Shown piece by piece: positions 1 to 6,356 of a stretch of 9,058 nucleotides of DNA. Both the position numbers and the translations under genes were made by a program. Under the pieces are notes generated by a model. The model was not told the origin of the DNA. It saw only the letters and a program-made list of their open reading frames with translations, and did no database searches. The DNA lies in NCBI GenBank assembly GCA_035764045.1, contig DASTZX010000456.1:1-9058 (forward strand). The letters are read 5' to 3'. The stretch's first letter is position 1, and each line of letters starts with the position of its first letter. The stretch is from JAVDCA01 sp035764045 (GTDB taxonomy: Bacteria > Pseudomonadota > Alphaproteobacteria > Rhizobiales > Xanthobacteraceae).

Positions 1-56
1 ATCCCAAAGCGACCCGGAAACCCAGCTTGATGCCCCGCCCCGGGCGAATAGACTGG

Positions 57-90
57 TCCCCGCCAAAGACGCTTATCGCCACCGCGGGGA
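57..90 (+). promoter_or_regulatory. Possible RBS-sequestering hairpin before the first Bug gene
   Basis: TCCCCGC (57-63) is perfectly complementary to GCGGGGA (84-90), a 7-bp stem with a 20-base loop. The right arm contains the GGGGA that is the likely ribosome binding site, six bases before the ATG at 97. Folding would hide the site. In GC-rich DNA this may be chance, and no aptamer or leader peptide is recognised. Confidence 0.25.
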
Positions 91-96
91 ACGACA

Positions 97-1080
97 ATGC
101 GATGGAGCCGTCGTGAATTCCTGAGCGCAAGCGCCGCCGCCATTCCACTGTCGTCGCTCGCGCGCTCCGCAATTGCGCAGGATGCCTATCCGTCGCGTCC
201 GATCCACCTCATCGTCGGATTCACGCCGGGCACGGCGACCGACATCACGGCACGCACGTTCGCGACCGGCGCGGCCGCGATGCTGAACCAACAGCTCGTC
301 GTCGAGAACAAGCCGGGCGCGGGCTCGGCGCTCGCCGCAGAATATGTCGCCCGGTCCCCCAATGACGGCTACACGCTGTTCGTCGCCACGCTGTCGATCG
401 TGACCACGCAGGCGATGAAGCCCGATCCGAATTTCGACCTGGCGAAAAGCTTCGCGCCGGTGTCACTGCTCGCCAGCCAGGCCGTCGTTCTGGTGGTCCA
501 TCCGCAATCGGGCATCAAGAGCGTCGCTGAGCTGATTGCGCTCGCAAAGGCGAAGCCCGGCGAGGTGCTGTGCGCCAATGTCGGTGTCGGCAGCCTGCCG
601 CACTTCGCGGCGGAATACTTTGCACGCCGCGCCGGGATCAAGCTCGTGCATGTGCCCTACCCGGGAAGCCCGCAGGCGGCGCAGGATCTCATGGCCGGAC
701 GCGTCACCATGCTGTTCTCTCCGGCCTCGACCGTGATCGGGCAGATCGCGGCCGGTACGCTGCGCGCGCTTGCGACCGCCGCGGAGCAGCGCGCGAGCGC
801 GCTCCCCGACGTGCCGTCGATGGCCGAAGCCGGAATCGCCGACTTCGACACCAGCCTGTGGTTCGGCCTGCTCGCACCGGCCGGGACGCCGCGGCCCGTG
901 ATCGACAGGATCGCCCCCGTCGCCGGCGCGGTGATGCGGGCCCCGGAAGCGGTCGAGACGCTCAAGAAGCAGGGCTTCGATCCCGTGGGCGGAAGTCCCG
1001 ACGGGTTCGCGCGCTATCTCGCAAGCGAGATCTCCCGTTGGTCGGAGGTCGCGAAGACTGCCGGCGTGACGAATAACTGA
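97..1080 (+). CDS. Bug/TctC-family periplasmic solute-binding protein (first of tandem pair)
   Basis: A 327-residue extracytoplasmic binding receptor of the Bug (TctC-like) family. These bind small organic acids such as citrate, other carboxylates or nicotinate-type compounds in the periplasm; the ligand cannot be told from sequence. The N-terminus SRREFLSASAA (residues 4-14) is a twin-arginine-like export signal, followed by a short hydrophobic stretch and a probable cut near AIAQ (25-28). The mature protein opens with the family hallmark YPSRPIHLIVGFTPG, then DGYTLFVA, HVPYPGSPQAAQDLMAGRV and LPDVPSMAEAG, all in the usual order. Length is normal for the family (about 320-330). The ATG has GGGGA six bases upstream. 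No TctA/TctB membrane genes lie in the window, which is common for this expanded family. The family call is firm. Confidence 0.94.
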   Translation: MRWSRREFLSASAAAIPLSSLARSAIAQDAYPSRPIHLIVGFTPGTATDITARTFATGAAAMLNQQLVVENKPGAGSALAAEYVARSPNDGYTLFVATLSIVTTQAMKPDPNFDLAKSFAPVSLLASQAVVLVVHPQSGIKSVAELIALAKAKPGEVLCANVGVGSLPHFAAEYFARRAGIKLVHVPYPGSPQAAQDLMAGRVTMLFSPASTVIGQIAAGTLRALATAAEQRASALPDVPSMAEAGIADFDTSLWFGLLAPAGTPRPVIDRIAPVAGAVMRAPEAVETLKKQGFDPVGGSPDGFARYLASEISRWSEVAKTAGVTNN

Positions 1081-1183
1081 TGTGCCGACCCGAGCTCGCA
1101 CATCCATTGCGGCCAATCCGGCTGCAGAGTGCGAGCGAGCCGCAGCCCTCGACAGCTTCCTCTCGCTTGCGAAGATGGTGCCC

Positions 1184-2158
1184 ATGACATTCGATCGCCG
1201 CGCAGTCCTGCGTCTCACCGCCACGCTCGCCCTCTCGGCCACGCCGCGCTTCGCGCTGGCGCAAGCCTATCCGTCACGGCCGGTGCGCTGGATCGTCGGC
1301 TACACGCCGGGCGGCGGCAACGACATCATTGCCCGCCTGATGGGACAATGGCTGCAGGACCGGCTCGGCCAGCCGTTCGTGATCGAGAACCGGCCGGGAG
1401 CGGGCAGCAACATCGCCACCGACGTGGTCGTCAATGTGCCCGCCGACGGGTACACCCTCCTGCTCGCGAATTTCGCCAACGCCGCCAATACGTCGCTCTA
1501 TAAGAATCTGCGCTTCGATTTCCTGCGCGACATCGTTCCGGTCGCCGGCATCGTGCGCGTGCCCAATCTTGTTCTCGTCAGCCCGTCTGTGCCGGCGAAG
1601 ACGATCCCCGAATTCATTGCCTATGCCAAGGCCAATCCCGGCAAGGTCAGTATGGCCTCCGCCGGCAACGGCTCGACCGGGCATCTCGCCGGCGAGCTGT
1701 TCAAGATAATGACCGGAATCGAGCTGGTGCACGTGCCCTATCGCGGCAACGGGCCGGCGCTGACCGATCTGCTCGGCGGCCAGGTGCAGCTCCTGTTTGC
1801 GTCCCTCCCGTCGGCGATCGGGCATGTCCAAGCCGGCAAGGTGCGGGGACTCGCGGTGACCACCGCGACCCGTGCGGAAGCGGCGCCGGATCTTCCCGCG
1901 GTCGCCGAGTTCGTCCCCGGCTATGATGTGAGCTCGTGGTACGGCATCGGCGTGCCGCGCAACACGCCGGCTGAGGTCGTCGACAAGCTCAACCGCGAGG
2001 TCAATGCGGGTCTCGCCGATCCCAAGATCGTGGCCCGGCTGGCCCAGGAGGGCGGCATGCCGATGCCGGGAACGCCGGCCGAATTCGCCAAGCTCATCGC
2101 GGACGAGACCGCCAAGTGGGCCAAGGTGATCCGCGCCGCCAACATCAAGGCCGAGTGA
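1184..2158 (+). CDS. Bug/TctC-family periplasmic solute-binding protein (second of tandem pair)
   Basis: A 324-residue paralogue of the preceding gene, starting 103 bases after its stop and probably co-transcribed. The frame is open back to a GTG at 1082, but the ATG at 1184 is chosen because it puts a Tat-like signal (FDRRAVLRL) at the N-terminus, followed by a hydrophobic segment and a likely cut at ALAQA. An ATG at 1175 is a near alternative; neither has a strong ribosome site. The mature protein shows the family marks in order: YPSRPVRWIVGYTPGGGNDI, ENRPGAGSN, DGYTLLLA, HVPYRGNGPALTDLLGGQV and APDLPAVAEFVPGY. It is clearly diverged from its neighbour outside these motifs, so it probably binds a different ligand. 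No terminator with a T-run is seen after it. Confidence 0.93.
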   Translation: MTFDRRAVLRLTATLALSATPRFALAQAYPSRPVRWIVGYTPGGGNDIIARLMGQWLQDRLGQPFVIENRPGAGSNIATDVVVNVPADGYTLLLANFANAANTSLYKNLRFDFLRDIVPVAGIVRVPNLVLVSPSVPAKTIPEFIAYAKANPGKVSMASAGNGSTGHLAGELFKIMTGIELVHVPYRGNGPALTDLLGGQVQLLFASLPSAIGHVQAGKVRGLAVTTATRAEAAPDLPAVAEFVPGYDVSSWYGIGVPRNTPAEVVDKLNREVNAGLADPKIVARLAQEGGMPMPGTPAEFAKLIADETAKWAKVIRAANIKAE

Positions 2159-2295
2159 AGCTGTCCGTAATCAAGACATATCGACGGGCCGTAGCCCAGA
2201 TTGGGCACCGCCAAATCCGGGATCGCCCTCCCCCCGCATTCCGCGGAGCCTGTCCTGCGGCTCACGAAGGCGAGACCCGGAAGGCTCAATGGGGG

Positions 2296-2562
2296 CTACG
2301 TCTCACCACTTGAACCCACGTTGTTTCCCTCGGGCGACACGCCGGAGCCCGGCATCCAGCTTCCGCCATGGACTCTCGCGAACGGCTTGGCCTGCCCATC
2401 TCGATTCAGCATTTGGAGTGAATCGCTGAACGCGAGCCGCGCTCCCTCGATGATCAGCGTCGTTTTGGCCAAGCGCAGCCACACGCCTTGCAGATAGGCT
2501 CTGTCGGCGTTCACCTGCTGGTGAGCCGCGGTCAAATCGAGAGGGTTACGATCCCCCGGCAT
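2296..2562 (-). CDS. Small hypothetical protein, 88 residues
   Basis: Not recognised as a named family. The N-terminal two thirds (residues 6-55) reads as a credible alpha-helical domain: AAHQQVNADRAYLQGVWLRL, then a run ending SDSLQMLNRDGQ. The C-terminal 30 residues are glycine- and serine-rich and look disordered. The ATG lies eight bases after the stop of the gene transcribed just before it (2771-2571), so the two probably form a small operon, translation relying on that proximity because no clear Shine-Dalgarno is present. An overlapping plus-strand frame is open but looks non-protein-like. Moderate confidence that this is real. Confidence 0.5.
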   Translation of the reverse strand: MPGDRNPLDLTAAHQQVNADRAYLQGVWLRLAKTTLIIEGARLAFSDSLQMLNRDGQAKPFARVHGGSWMPGSGVSPEGNNVGSSGET

Positions 2563-2570
2563 GGTGGGGC

Positions 2571-2771
2571 TTAGTCGCGATCCATGTCGCTCCCGCCGTC
2601 GCCGAAGACGGACGGGCGAATCCGCAACGAGAGCGGTTCCAGTTCGTCGGCCTTGGCAAGGTAATCCAGCGCCAGCCCGCTGTAACGCCCGATCACAGCC
2701 GCGTCGTGGCTGACGCGTGCCAGCTGGGCGAAAAGCTGGGCTTGCTTGCGGTAGTATTCAGCGCTCGCCAT
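2571..2771 (-). CDS. Small helical-hairpin protein, 66 residues, AEYYRKQA type
   Basis: A 66-residue protein that begins MASAEYYRKQAQLFAQLARV and continues with a second helix around RYSGLALDYLAKADELE, a predicted helix-turn-helix hairpin in the structural sense, not a DNA-binding one. The acidic tail ends DMDRD. It is a clear paralogue of the 68-residue protein at 5900-6106, which shares AEYYRKQAQL, a later ALxxLAKAxEL and the tail DMDxD. GGAG seven bases before the ATG supports the start. Its stop is followed at once by the 88-residue gene. No transmembrane segment, signal peptide or catalytic motif is visible. Similar short proteins are abundant unnamed hypotheticals in Bradyrhizobium-type genomes; function unknown. 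Confidence 0.72.
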   Translation of the reverse strand: MASAEYYRKQAQLFAQLARVSHDAAVIGRYSGLALDYLAKADELEPLSLRIRPSVFGDGGSDMDRD

Positions 2772-2883
2772 AGCGCGACTCCGTTCAGCGCTTTAATGCT
2801 CGGAACCCCATCAGGTTCCAGCGCCAACCCGGGTTATGTGCACCGAACCCCTGTGGAACCGGAGAGCCTGGCCGGTCGCGATC

Positions 2884-2906
2884 AAAACGGGGCCGGGCGC
2901 GCCCCG
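2884..2906 (-). terminator. Rho-independent-type terminator, minus strand
   Basis: Read on the minus strand, CGGGGC, a seven-base loop and GCCCCG form a perfect 6-bp GC stem followed directly by TTTT (plus-strand AAAA at 2884-2887). It lies about 90 bases beyond the stop of the 57-residue gene (3169-2996) and before the start of the next unit at 2771, where a terminator would be expected. Confidence 0.5.
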
Positions 2907-2915
2907 ATCCCCTCA

Positions 2916-2953
2916 GAGGGCCGGCCCTGCATTCGCAAAACCGCCCGGCCCTC
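2916..2953. repeat. 9-bp perfect inverted repeat
   Basis: GAGGGCCGG (2916-2924) and CCGGCCCTC (2945-2953) are exact inverse complements with a 20-base loop. It sits just upstream, in the minus-strand sense, of the predicted terminator at 2884-2906 and may help end or stabilise the transcript. No T-run follows this stem. Confidence 0.4.
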
Positions 2954-2995
2954 GTCCCTTGGGCGTCATCGCGGCGTGGCCTCGAGCGGCGTCAG

Positions 2996-3169
2996 TCAAT
3001 CTGCTTTTTGGCTGTGCTTGGGCTTGAATCGCTGTTCCGCCGCGAGCTGCTCCCAGGCCTGGGCCATCTGCTCGAGCCTGGCCTTGTCCTCCGCGCGCGG
3101 CATGTTTCGGGCGAGTTCCCGGCATTCGTTGGCATTCTTCGTATATTGCACTTCGTCGTCGTTGGTCAT
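2996..3169 (-). CDS. Small helical-hairpin protein, 57 residues, ECRELA/AQAWEQLA type
   Basis: The start at 3169 is chosen over an in-frame ATG at 3235 because GGGGAG lies seven bases before it and because the protein pattern begins at MTNDDEVQYTKNANECRELA. A charged turn (NMPRAEDKARLE) leads to a second helix, QMAQAWEQLAAEQRF, then a basic tail. The architecture, helix, D/E-K turn, then AQxWxxLA helix, matches the 72-residue protein at 3462-3680 and loosely the others in this zone. It is soluble, has no cysteine pair beyond a single Cys and shows no catalytic motif. It appears to be its own transcription unit, lying between minus-strand terminators at 3303-3338 and 2884-2906. Function unknown. 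Confidence 0.7.
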   Translation of the reverse strand: MTNDDEVQYTKNANECRELARNMPRAEDKARLEQMAQAWEQLAAEQRFKPKHSQKAD

Positions 3170-3302
3170 CGCGGCTCCCCCCAAGCCGACATATCGCTCT
3201 GAGGGCTGGCGGGCCGTCAATGTCAAATGACGCACTGACGGCCGATAATGATCAATGACCAGCCCGCCTCAGGGCGGCCGAGGCGAGCACCGCATGCTGC
3301 AA

Positions 3303-3338
3303 TGAAAAAGCCCCGGCAGCCTGGAGGAGCTGCCGGGG
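3303..3338 (-). terminator. Strong rho-independent terminator, minus strand
   Basis: CCCCGGCAGC (3311-3320) and GCTGCCGGGG (3329-3338) form a perfect 10-bp stem with an 8-base loop. On the minus strand the stem is followed directly by CTTTTTCATT. This is the clearest terminator in the window and ends the transcript of the 72-residue gene at 3680-3462. Confidence 0.85.
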
Positions 3339-3461
3339 AATGCACGAGGTGCCGTACGCAAGGAGTCGACATGCGGGAAGATGCTGCCCGCATCGCGCTA
3401 TCCTCCGTGAAAACGAGACGCGTGTCGGCTCGCCTTGCGACTCTTCAGGCTGCGGGACTCG

Positions 3462-3680
3462 TCAAGCTGCGGGCGGCCGCTTGCGAGCCGCCTCGGTCTC
3501 GAGCATGGATTGCTCGAGGCGCTCGGAGAAGGCATAGCTGGCGGCGATATTGCGCCAAGTCTGGGCAATCTCCTCGAACTCCCGTTTGTCGCTGGGGACC
3601 GCCGAGTCAGCCGCGCGGCGCTCGGCAAGGGCAGCGCGTTCCAAGCAAGCCGAAATGTGCTCTGCCAGCTTCTGGAGCAT
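3462..3680 (-). CDS. Small helical-hairpin protein, 72 residues, AQTWRNIA type
   Basis: The protein starts MLQKLAEHISACLERAALAE, passes a short turn (DSAVPSDKREFE) and continues with EIAQTWRNIAASYAFSERLEQ, then a basic, proline-containing tail. It fits the two-helix architecture seen elsewhere in this zone, and pairs best with the 57-residue protein at 2996-3169 (D-K, E-x-x-AQ-x-W-x-x-A). The ATG at 3680 is the first possible start, because an in-frame TGA lies four codons upstream. No good Shine-Dalgarno is visible, so initiation may be weak. A strong terminator about 120 bases downstream marks the end of its unit. Function unknown. Confidence 0.65.
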   Translation of the reverse strand: MLQKLAEHISACLERAALAERRAADSAVPSDKREFEEIAQTWRNIAASYAFSERLEQSMLETEAARKRPPAA

Positions 3681-3737
3681 AAAATGACGATATCAGGACC
3701 TGGAACACGCGTCTGTTCCAATGGCGACTCGGTTCCC

Positions 3738-3914
3738 TCAATCAGCATTATCCATGCGTGAGCCGCGCTGAGCGTGAGATTTCGGCCCTGGTCCGCGCAT
3801 GTAGTGCCGCTCGGGCCGGTAGCGATCGCTGACGGCCATGATCAGCCTCTGCACGATCGCGCGCGCCCGCCGCCAAAAGTTGCCTCTGGCCCGGCAAATC
3901 GCCACTTGGCCCAT
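3738..3914 (-). CDS. Possible small basic protein, 58 residues
   Basis: A tentative gene. From the ATG at 3914 the frame reads a basic, tryptophan- and arginine-rich helix (NFWRRARAIVQRLIMAVSDR) and then YRPERHYMRGPGPK before the stop. The middle has high GC at third codon positions, as expected for coding DNA here, while the last ten codons do not. GGAG lies ten bases before the ATG, a little far. The frame is open upstream to 4028, but that part looks non-protein-like. An overlapping minus frame starting at 3939 is also open, so this may be chance. Not recognised. Confidence 0.35.
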   Translation of the reverse strand: MGQVAICRARGNFWRRARAIVQRLIMAVSDRYRPERHYMRGPGPKSHAQRGSRMDNAD

Positions 3915-4049
3915 GGAACTCGCACTCCATCGCCGACACGCACCGCCGTCACCATCCCTTTTAGCGGCTCTAACCTGAACGGCCGCTGTCCGCGACGTTA
4001 ATACGTGGTCATCAATGGCGAACCCCATACGGGCCGGCAGCCAGTCCGC

Positions 4050-4219
4050 TCAGGGGATGAGCTGAATGAGGCTCGGCTCGACCAACGCTCCGCACCAGGC
4101 CTCGGCACCAATCAGGACCAGGGCCGCGGCGCTCGCCATCAGCAGTGCCGTCATCACACGCAGCGCAAGCTCGCCCCGCGCGGGATCGGGTTGGTGTGGC
4201 GGACATGAAACGAGGTCAT
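4050..4219 (-). pseudogene. Tiny single-span membrane protein split by a G4 run (frameshifted, or two coupled ORFs)
   Basis: AGGAG stands about six bases before an ATG at 4219, one of the best ribosome sites in the window. That frame gives only 21 residues (MTSFHVRHTNPIPRGASLRC, then V) and a TGA. A second frame then encodes ELALRVMTALLMASAAALVL followed by IGAEAWCGALVEPSLIQLIP and a stop at 4050. It holds one clear hydrophobic segment. Moving from the first frame to the second by slipping one base back on the GGGG run (plus-strand CCCC at 4174-4177) joins them into one protein of about 56 residues with a short N-terminal arm and one membrane span. So either one G has been lost from the run, or the frame changes in translation. 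A third reading is that the TGATG overlap of the first stop and the ATG of MTALL couples a leader peptide to a 34-residue membrane peptide. A sequencing error is also possible. Confidence 0.5.
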
Positions 4220-4253
4220 GGTTTCTCCTGGGCCTATGGCGGTGTTTGCGAGC

Positions 4254-4292
4254 AAAAGGCGCGCCACCGGCCGATTGGGCTGGCCATGGCGC
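4254..4292 (-). terminator. Probable terminator, minus strand, after the 109-residue gene
   Basis: GCGCCA (4261-4266) and TGGCGC (4287-4292) are exact inverse complements, with an inner pair of GGCC arms (4269-4272 and 4282-4285). On the minus strand the stem is followed by GCC and then TTTT. It lies between the stop of the gene at 4657-4328 and the ribosome site of the tiny membrane gene at 4219. Confidence 0.42.
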
Positions 4293-4327
4293 GTGCGAGT
4301 CGGCGATCATTGGAAGGTTCGGCGTGG

Positions 4328-4657
4328 CTATTTTTGACGGCCCCTCCGGGGTCGCCGCCCGGCGGGTGCCGGTGCGCGGCTAGCGGGTTCGGGGTGCGGT
4401 CGGCCCCGCCGATCGACCCCGAATTTGAGTGCCTTCCCGGTCTGGTCCATGACGAGGATGGCCAGCGGAGCCGCGAAGCGATCCCCCTCGTTATGCTCGG
4501 CCAGCACCTCCGGAGCGCTCCCTGACACACAGCGCAGGGCGATCACGCTGCCGTTCGGGCTGACGATGCAAATGATGAGCGGCTGCTTCATGCCGCGCGC
4601 CTCGCAGTGCGCGAAAACCTCCGAGAACGCGTTCATCAATGGCTCGTCATCCTGCAT
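4328..4657 (-). CDS. Hypothetical protein, 109 residues, alpha/beta N-terminal part
   Basis: Begins MQDDEPLMNAFSEVFAHCEA and then shows an alternating strand/helix pattern: LIICIVSPNGSVIALRCV, EVLAEHNEGDRFAAPLAILV, MDQTGKALKFGVDRRG. The last 25 residues are rich in proline, arginine and alanine and look disordered. GGGAGG lies just before two adjacent ATGs (4660 and 4657); the second gives the better spacing (four bases from GGAGG) and is used here. The longer open frame back to 4714 only translates a 12-bp tandem repeat and is discounted. No membrane span or catalytic motif is seen. The strand pattern with a central SPNGSVIAL would fit a small sensory or regulatory fold, but this is conjecture. 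A terminator-like hairpin follows. Confidence 0.62.
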   Translation of the reverse strand: MQDDEPLMNAFSEVFAHCEARGMKQPLIICIVSPNGSVIALRCVSGSAPEVLAEHNEGDRFAAPLAILVMDQTGKALKFGVDRRGRPHPEPASRAPAPAGRRPRRGRQK

Positions 4658-4688
4658 CATCCCTCCCACCAAGCAGCGAGCGCGGCCC

Positions 4689-4721
4689 ATGCCGACGCAC
4701 ATGCCGACGCACATGGCGACG
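4689..4721. repeat. 12-bp tandem repeat, about 2.75 copies
   Basis: ATGCCGACGCAC occurs at 4689-4700 and again at 4701-4712, followed by ATGGCGACG (4713-4721), a third partial copy with one change. It lies 30-65 bases upstream of the start of the 109-residue gene, so it is either in that gene's leader or close to its promoter. Confidence 0.7.
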
Positions 4722-5038
4722 GGGCAATTTGGCCACGCTCACCCTTGCTGGAGCTGTAACGAAGTTACGCCATGTTACCGTAATCTGGTCCGCCGCCGAT
4801 CATCGCCGGCTTGCCGGCGTTTGGCCCCTCCACGCGCGGACATGACCCCGCGGCACTTGTGGCACCGCCCGACAGACGGTGATCCGGAGGCTCGAGCACG
4901 GGTGAGCGGACAAAAAAGGGTCACAGAAGGCGGTCCGTTTCTCGCTGGACCTGATCACTCCCGAGCGGCAGCAATTCCGGCGGCCGTTCCAATGCGAAGC
5001 TGGCACCCGCGTGGTAAGCCGGCGGTTCCTGCGCCTGT
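4722..5038. other. Gene-free stretch of about 320 bases
   Basis: No convincing gene is seen. It contains a short palindrome, GTAAC-GAA-GTTAC (4756-4768), followed by GTTACCGTAAT; a 7-bp hairpin CGCCGGC-TT-GCCGGCG (4804-4819); and an A6 run at 4912-4917 that reads T6 on the minus strand, but without a convincing stem before it. The open frames crossing the area on the plus strand are arginine- and proline-rich and do not look like proteins. Confidence 0.5.
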
Positions 5039-5710
5039 TCACTGCCCGGCCGCGGCGTAAAGCGTCGCGCAGCCTTTTCCAAAGTCGCGCTCCATCAGGG
5101 TGACGGCCTTCGGGATGATCTGCCACGATTGGGCACTTCCGTACTTTTCCCTGAACGCATCGATCAACTCCTTGAAATAGGCGTTGCTTCGCATCAATGC
5201 CCCGCACCCGGACGCGGCCAGCAACGTCCGATCAGAAAAATTATAGACGTAGGAGAACGCGAACAGCTCGAGCCCATTCAGATGCCGCCGGGCGACGTCC
5301 CATTTCTCGTACGTACGGTAGTCCTCTGCGGTGAAATCCCTCTTGAGGGCGATGTCGCGGAGCTTCTCCGCATCGCTCCGGCTCAGAACTCTGTCGGGAG
5401 TGGGCGCGCCTTCGAAACGATCGGGGAAATAAACGAACAGGGCCCTGCGCGTGTCGATGTCCCTCCATTTGGCCGCCGTCTCCTCGGCGTCGGTCTTGGC
5501 GAGTTCGCGATAGCGCGGCAGCTGCGGCTCGGCACTCGACTTTTCGATGAGCACCAACGCCCGTTGGAGGCGCTCTTCCTGCCACTGATGCCAGATTTGC
5601 CAGGAGCCGGTGGCGAAGCTCGCCGCCGTGAAAACAATTCCCGCCGCAGTCACGCGCGCAACCGTGACCCTCTGCCAGATGCGGTACGTCCAAGTGCGGA
5701 CTGGCTTCAT
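5039..5710 (-). CDS. Membrane-anchored hypothetical protein, 223 residues
   Basis: The N-terminus (MKPVRTWTYRIWQRVTVARV) carries five basic residues and runs into one hydrophobic segment at about residues 16-40, so the protein is probably anchored in the inner membrane. Whether it is an N-in anchor or an uncleaved signal is open. The rest (about 45-223) is mainly alpha-helical and charged, with recognisable blocks EKSSAEPQLPRYRELAKTD, RRALFVYFPDRFEGAP, DFTAEDYRTYEKWDVARRHL, NGLELFAFSYVYNFSDRTLL and SNAYFKELIDAFREKYGSA. The block with DYRTYEKWDVARRHLNGLE recalls DUF4760-like membrane-linked proteins, but this is only a resemblance. The ATG at 5710 is chosen because the purine run GGGGGGA lies eight bases upstream; 5719 is the alternative. 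The open frame reaches 5839, but that part translates a terminator. No catalytic motif is seen. Confidence 0.75.
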   Translation of the reverse strand: MKPVRTWTYRIWQRVTVARVTAAGIVFTAASFATGSWQIWHQWQEERLQRALVLIEKSSAEPQLPRYRELAKTDAEETAAKWRDIDTRRALFVYFPDRFEGAPTPDRVLSRSDAEKLRDIALKRDFTAEDYRTYEKWDVARRHLNGLELFAFSYVYNFSDRTLLAASGCGALMRSNAYFKELIDAFREKYGSAQSWQIIPKAVTLMERDFGKGCATLYAAAGQ

Positions 5711-5812
5711 GAGTCGCATCCCCCCGAACCGACCCAGAACTCGATACTCACACGCCGGGATGCATCGTGACAAGCCGGTTCCGGAGGCGCGATTCCACGG
5801 AAGCCACACGCG

Positions 5813-5836
5813 AAAAAAGAGCAGGCAGTCGCCCGC
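5813..5836 (-). terminator. Rho-independent terminator, minus strand, after the 68-residue gene
   Basis: On the minus strand GCGGGC, the loop GACT and GCCTGC form a 6-bp stem (one G-T pair) followed by TC and TTTTTT (plus-strand A6 at 5813-5818). It ends the transcript of the gene at 6106-5900 and separates it from the membrane-anchored gene, whose promoter must lie between 5720 and 5812. Confidence 0.65.
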
Positions 5837-5899
5837 CATTGAGCAGAGTGATGTCCGGGCTACGGTTGCCGCGAAGTGAAGCCGCCAACGGCGGCAGCC

Positions 5900-6106
5900 T
5901 CAGTCGCCATCCATGTCGCGACGCTCGTCGCCGGGGCGGCACATCGCAGGCGTCGTCACCTCGGTGCTCGCGTCAAGCTCGGCCGCCTTGGCGAGATGCT
6001 CAAGCGCAAGCGTGTTGTAGCGCGAAATGACCAGGTGTCCGCTGCTGATGAGAGCAAGCTGGGCGCAAAGCTGAGCTTGCTTCCGGTAGTATTCTGCTCC
6101 GGGCAT
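5900..6106 (-). CDS. Small helical-hairpin protein, 68 residues, AEYYRKQA type
   Basis: A paralogue of the 66-residue protein at 2571-2771. Both begin M-x-x-AEYYRKQAQL-x-AQLA, both carry a second helix around RYNTLALEHLAKAAELD, and both end D-M-D-x-D after a variable linker (here with TTPAMCRPGDERR). The N-terminal coding DNA also stays similar, so the copies share a fairly recent origin. The ATG has GAGGG about nine bases upstream. A terminator at 5813-5836 follows. Two cysteines (residue 13 and in the linker) are not shared with the paralogue, so they are unlikely to be essential. No membrane span or catalytic motif is seen. Function unknown; the family is a common hypothetical in Bradyrhizobium-type genomes. 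Confidence 0.75.
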   Translation of the reverse strand: MPGAEYYRKQAQLCAQLALISSGHLVISRYNTLALEHLAKAAELDASTEVTTPAMCRPGDERRDMDGD

Positions 6107-6256
6107 GGTACGCCGCCCTCATGTACGCAACACGACCGCGATAAGCACACAAGCTCCTTGGCGAAATTTGGACGTCGCGGCGGCAAATTCGGCAGCACGT
6201 CAGGCGGGCAGGATAGATCGCATACCCGGCAGCCTGCTCCAGCGGCCCCACAGTCC

Positions 6257-6356
6257 TCATCTCGTCACACGGGCAATCGCCTTCAACCCGTAGCGCAGTG
6301 CCGTGACCTCGCTCGGGCGCACCGTCTCGAGCGCGTTGTTGACGCGGCTTCCGAAG
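6257..6356 (-). pseudogene. Decayed partial copy of the 3' end of the 192-residue phage-operon gene
   Basis: This 100-base segment aligns with 6809-6938, the last 130 bases of the gene at 7387-6809. About nine in ten aligned bases are identical, and one 30-base in-frame gap is needed. Translated in the frame of the intact gene it gives FGSRVNNALETVRPSEVTAL and then RYGLKAIARVTR with a stop at the same place; the intact gene ends ETVRPSEVEALRYGLNAIAR followed by VAR. The similarity begins exactly at the stop codon and fades upstream of the GSRVN block. Its other frame is now read as the tail of the 90-residue gene at 6555-6283. It is therefore a relic of a second, related element or of a tandem duplication. 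Confidence 0.72.

Noticed and set aside
463..1242. Long minus-strand open frame opposite the first Bug gene
   Set aside because: Arginine-rich translation without domain structure; it is the shadow of a well-supported gene on the plus strand in GC-rich DNA.
2159..2295. Possible terminator or gene between the second Bug gene and the convergent small gene
   Set aside because: Only a 5-bp GAGCC/GGCTC pair without a T-run, and no credible open frame.
4331..4359. T5 run next to a CCCC-TCC-GGGG hairpin
   Set aside because: On the plus strand the T-run comes before the stem, and on the minus strand the run is A, so it is not a terminator; it also lies inside the 109-residue gene.
4425..5060. 211-residue plus-strand open frame
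   Set aside because: Opposes the 109-residue gene and then runs through a gene-free stretch; the protein is rich in Pro, Arg and Ala without any pattern.
5129..5770. 213-residue plus-strand open frame
   Set aside because: Antisense shadow of the membrane-anchored protein, which has a membrane anchor, a ribosome site and varied helical sequence.
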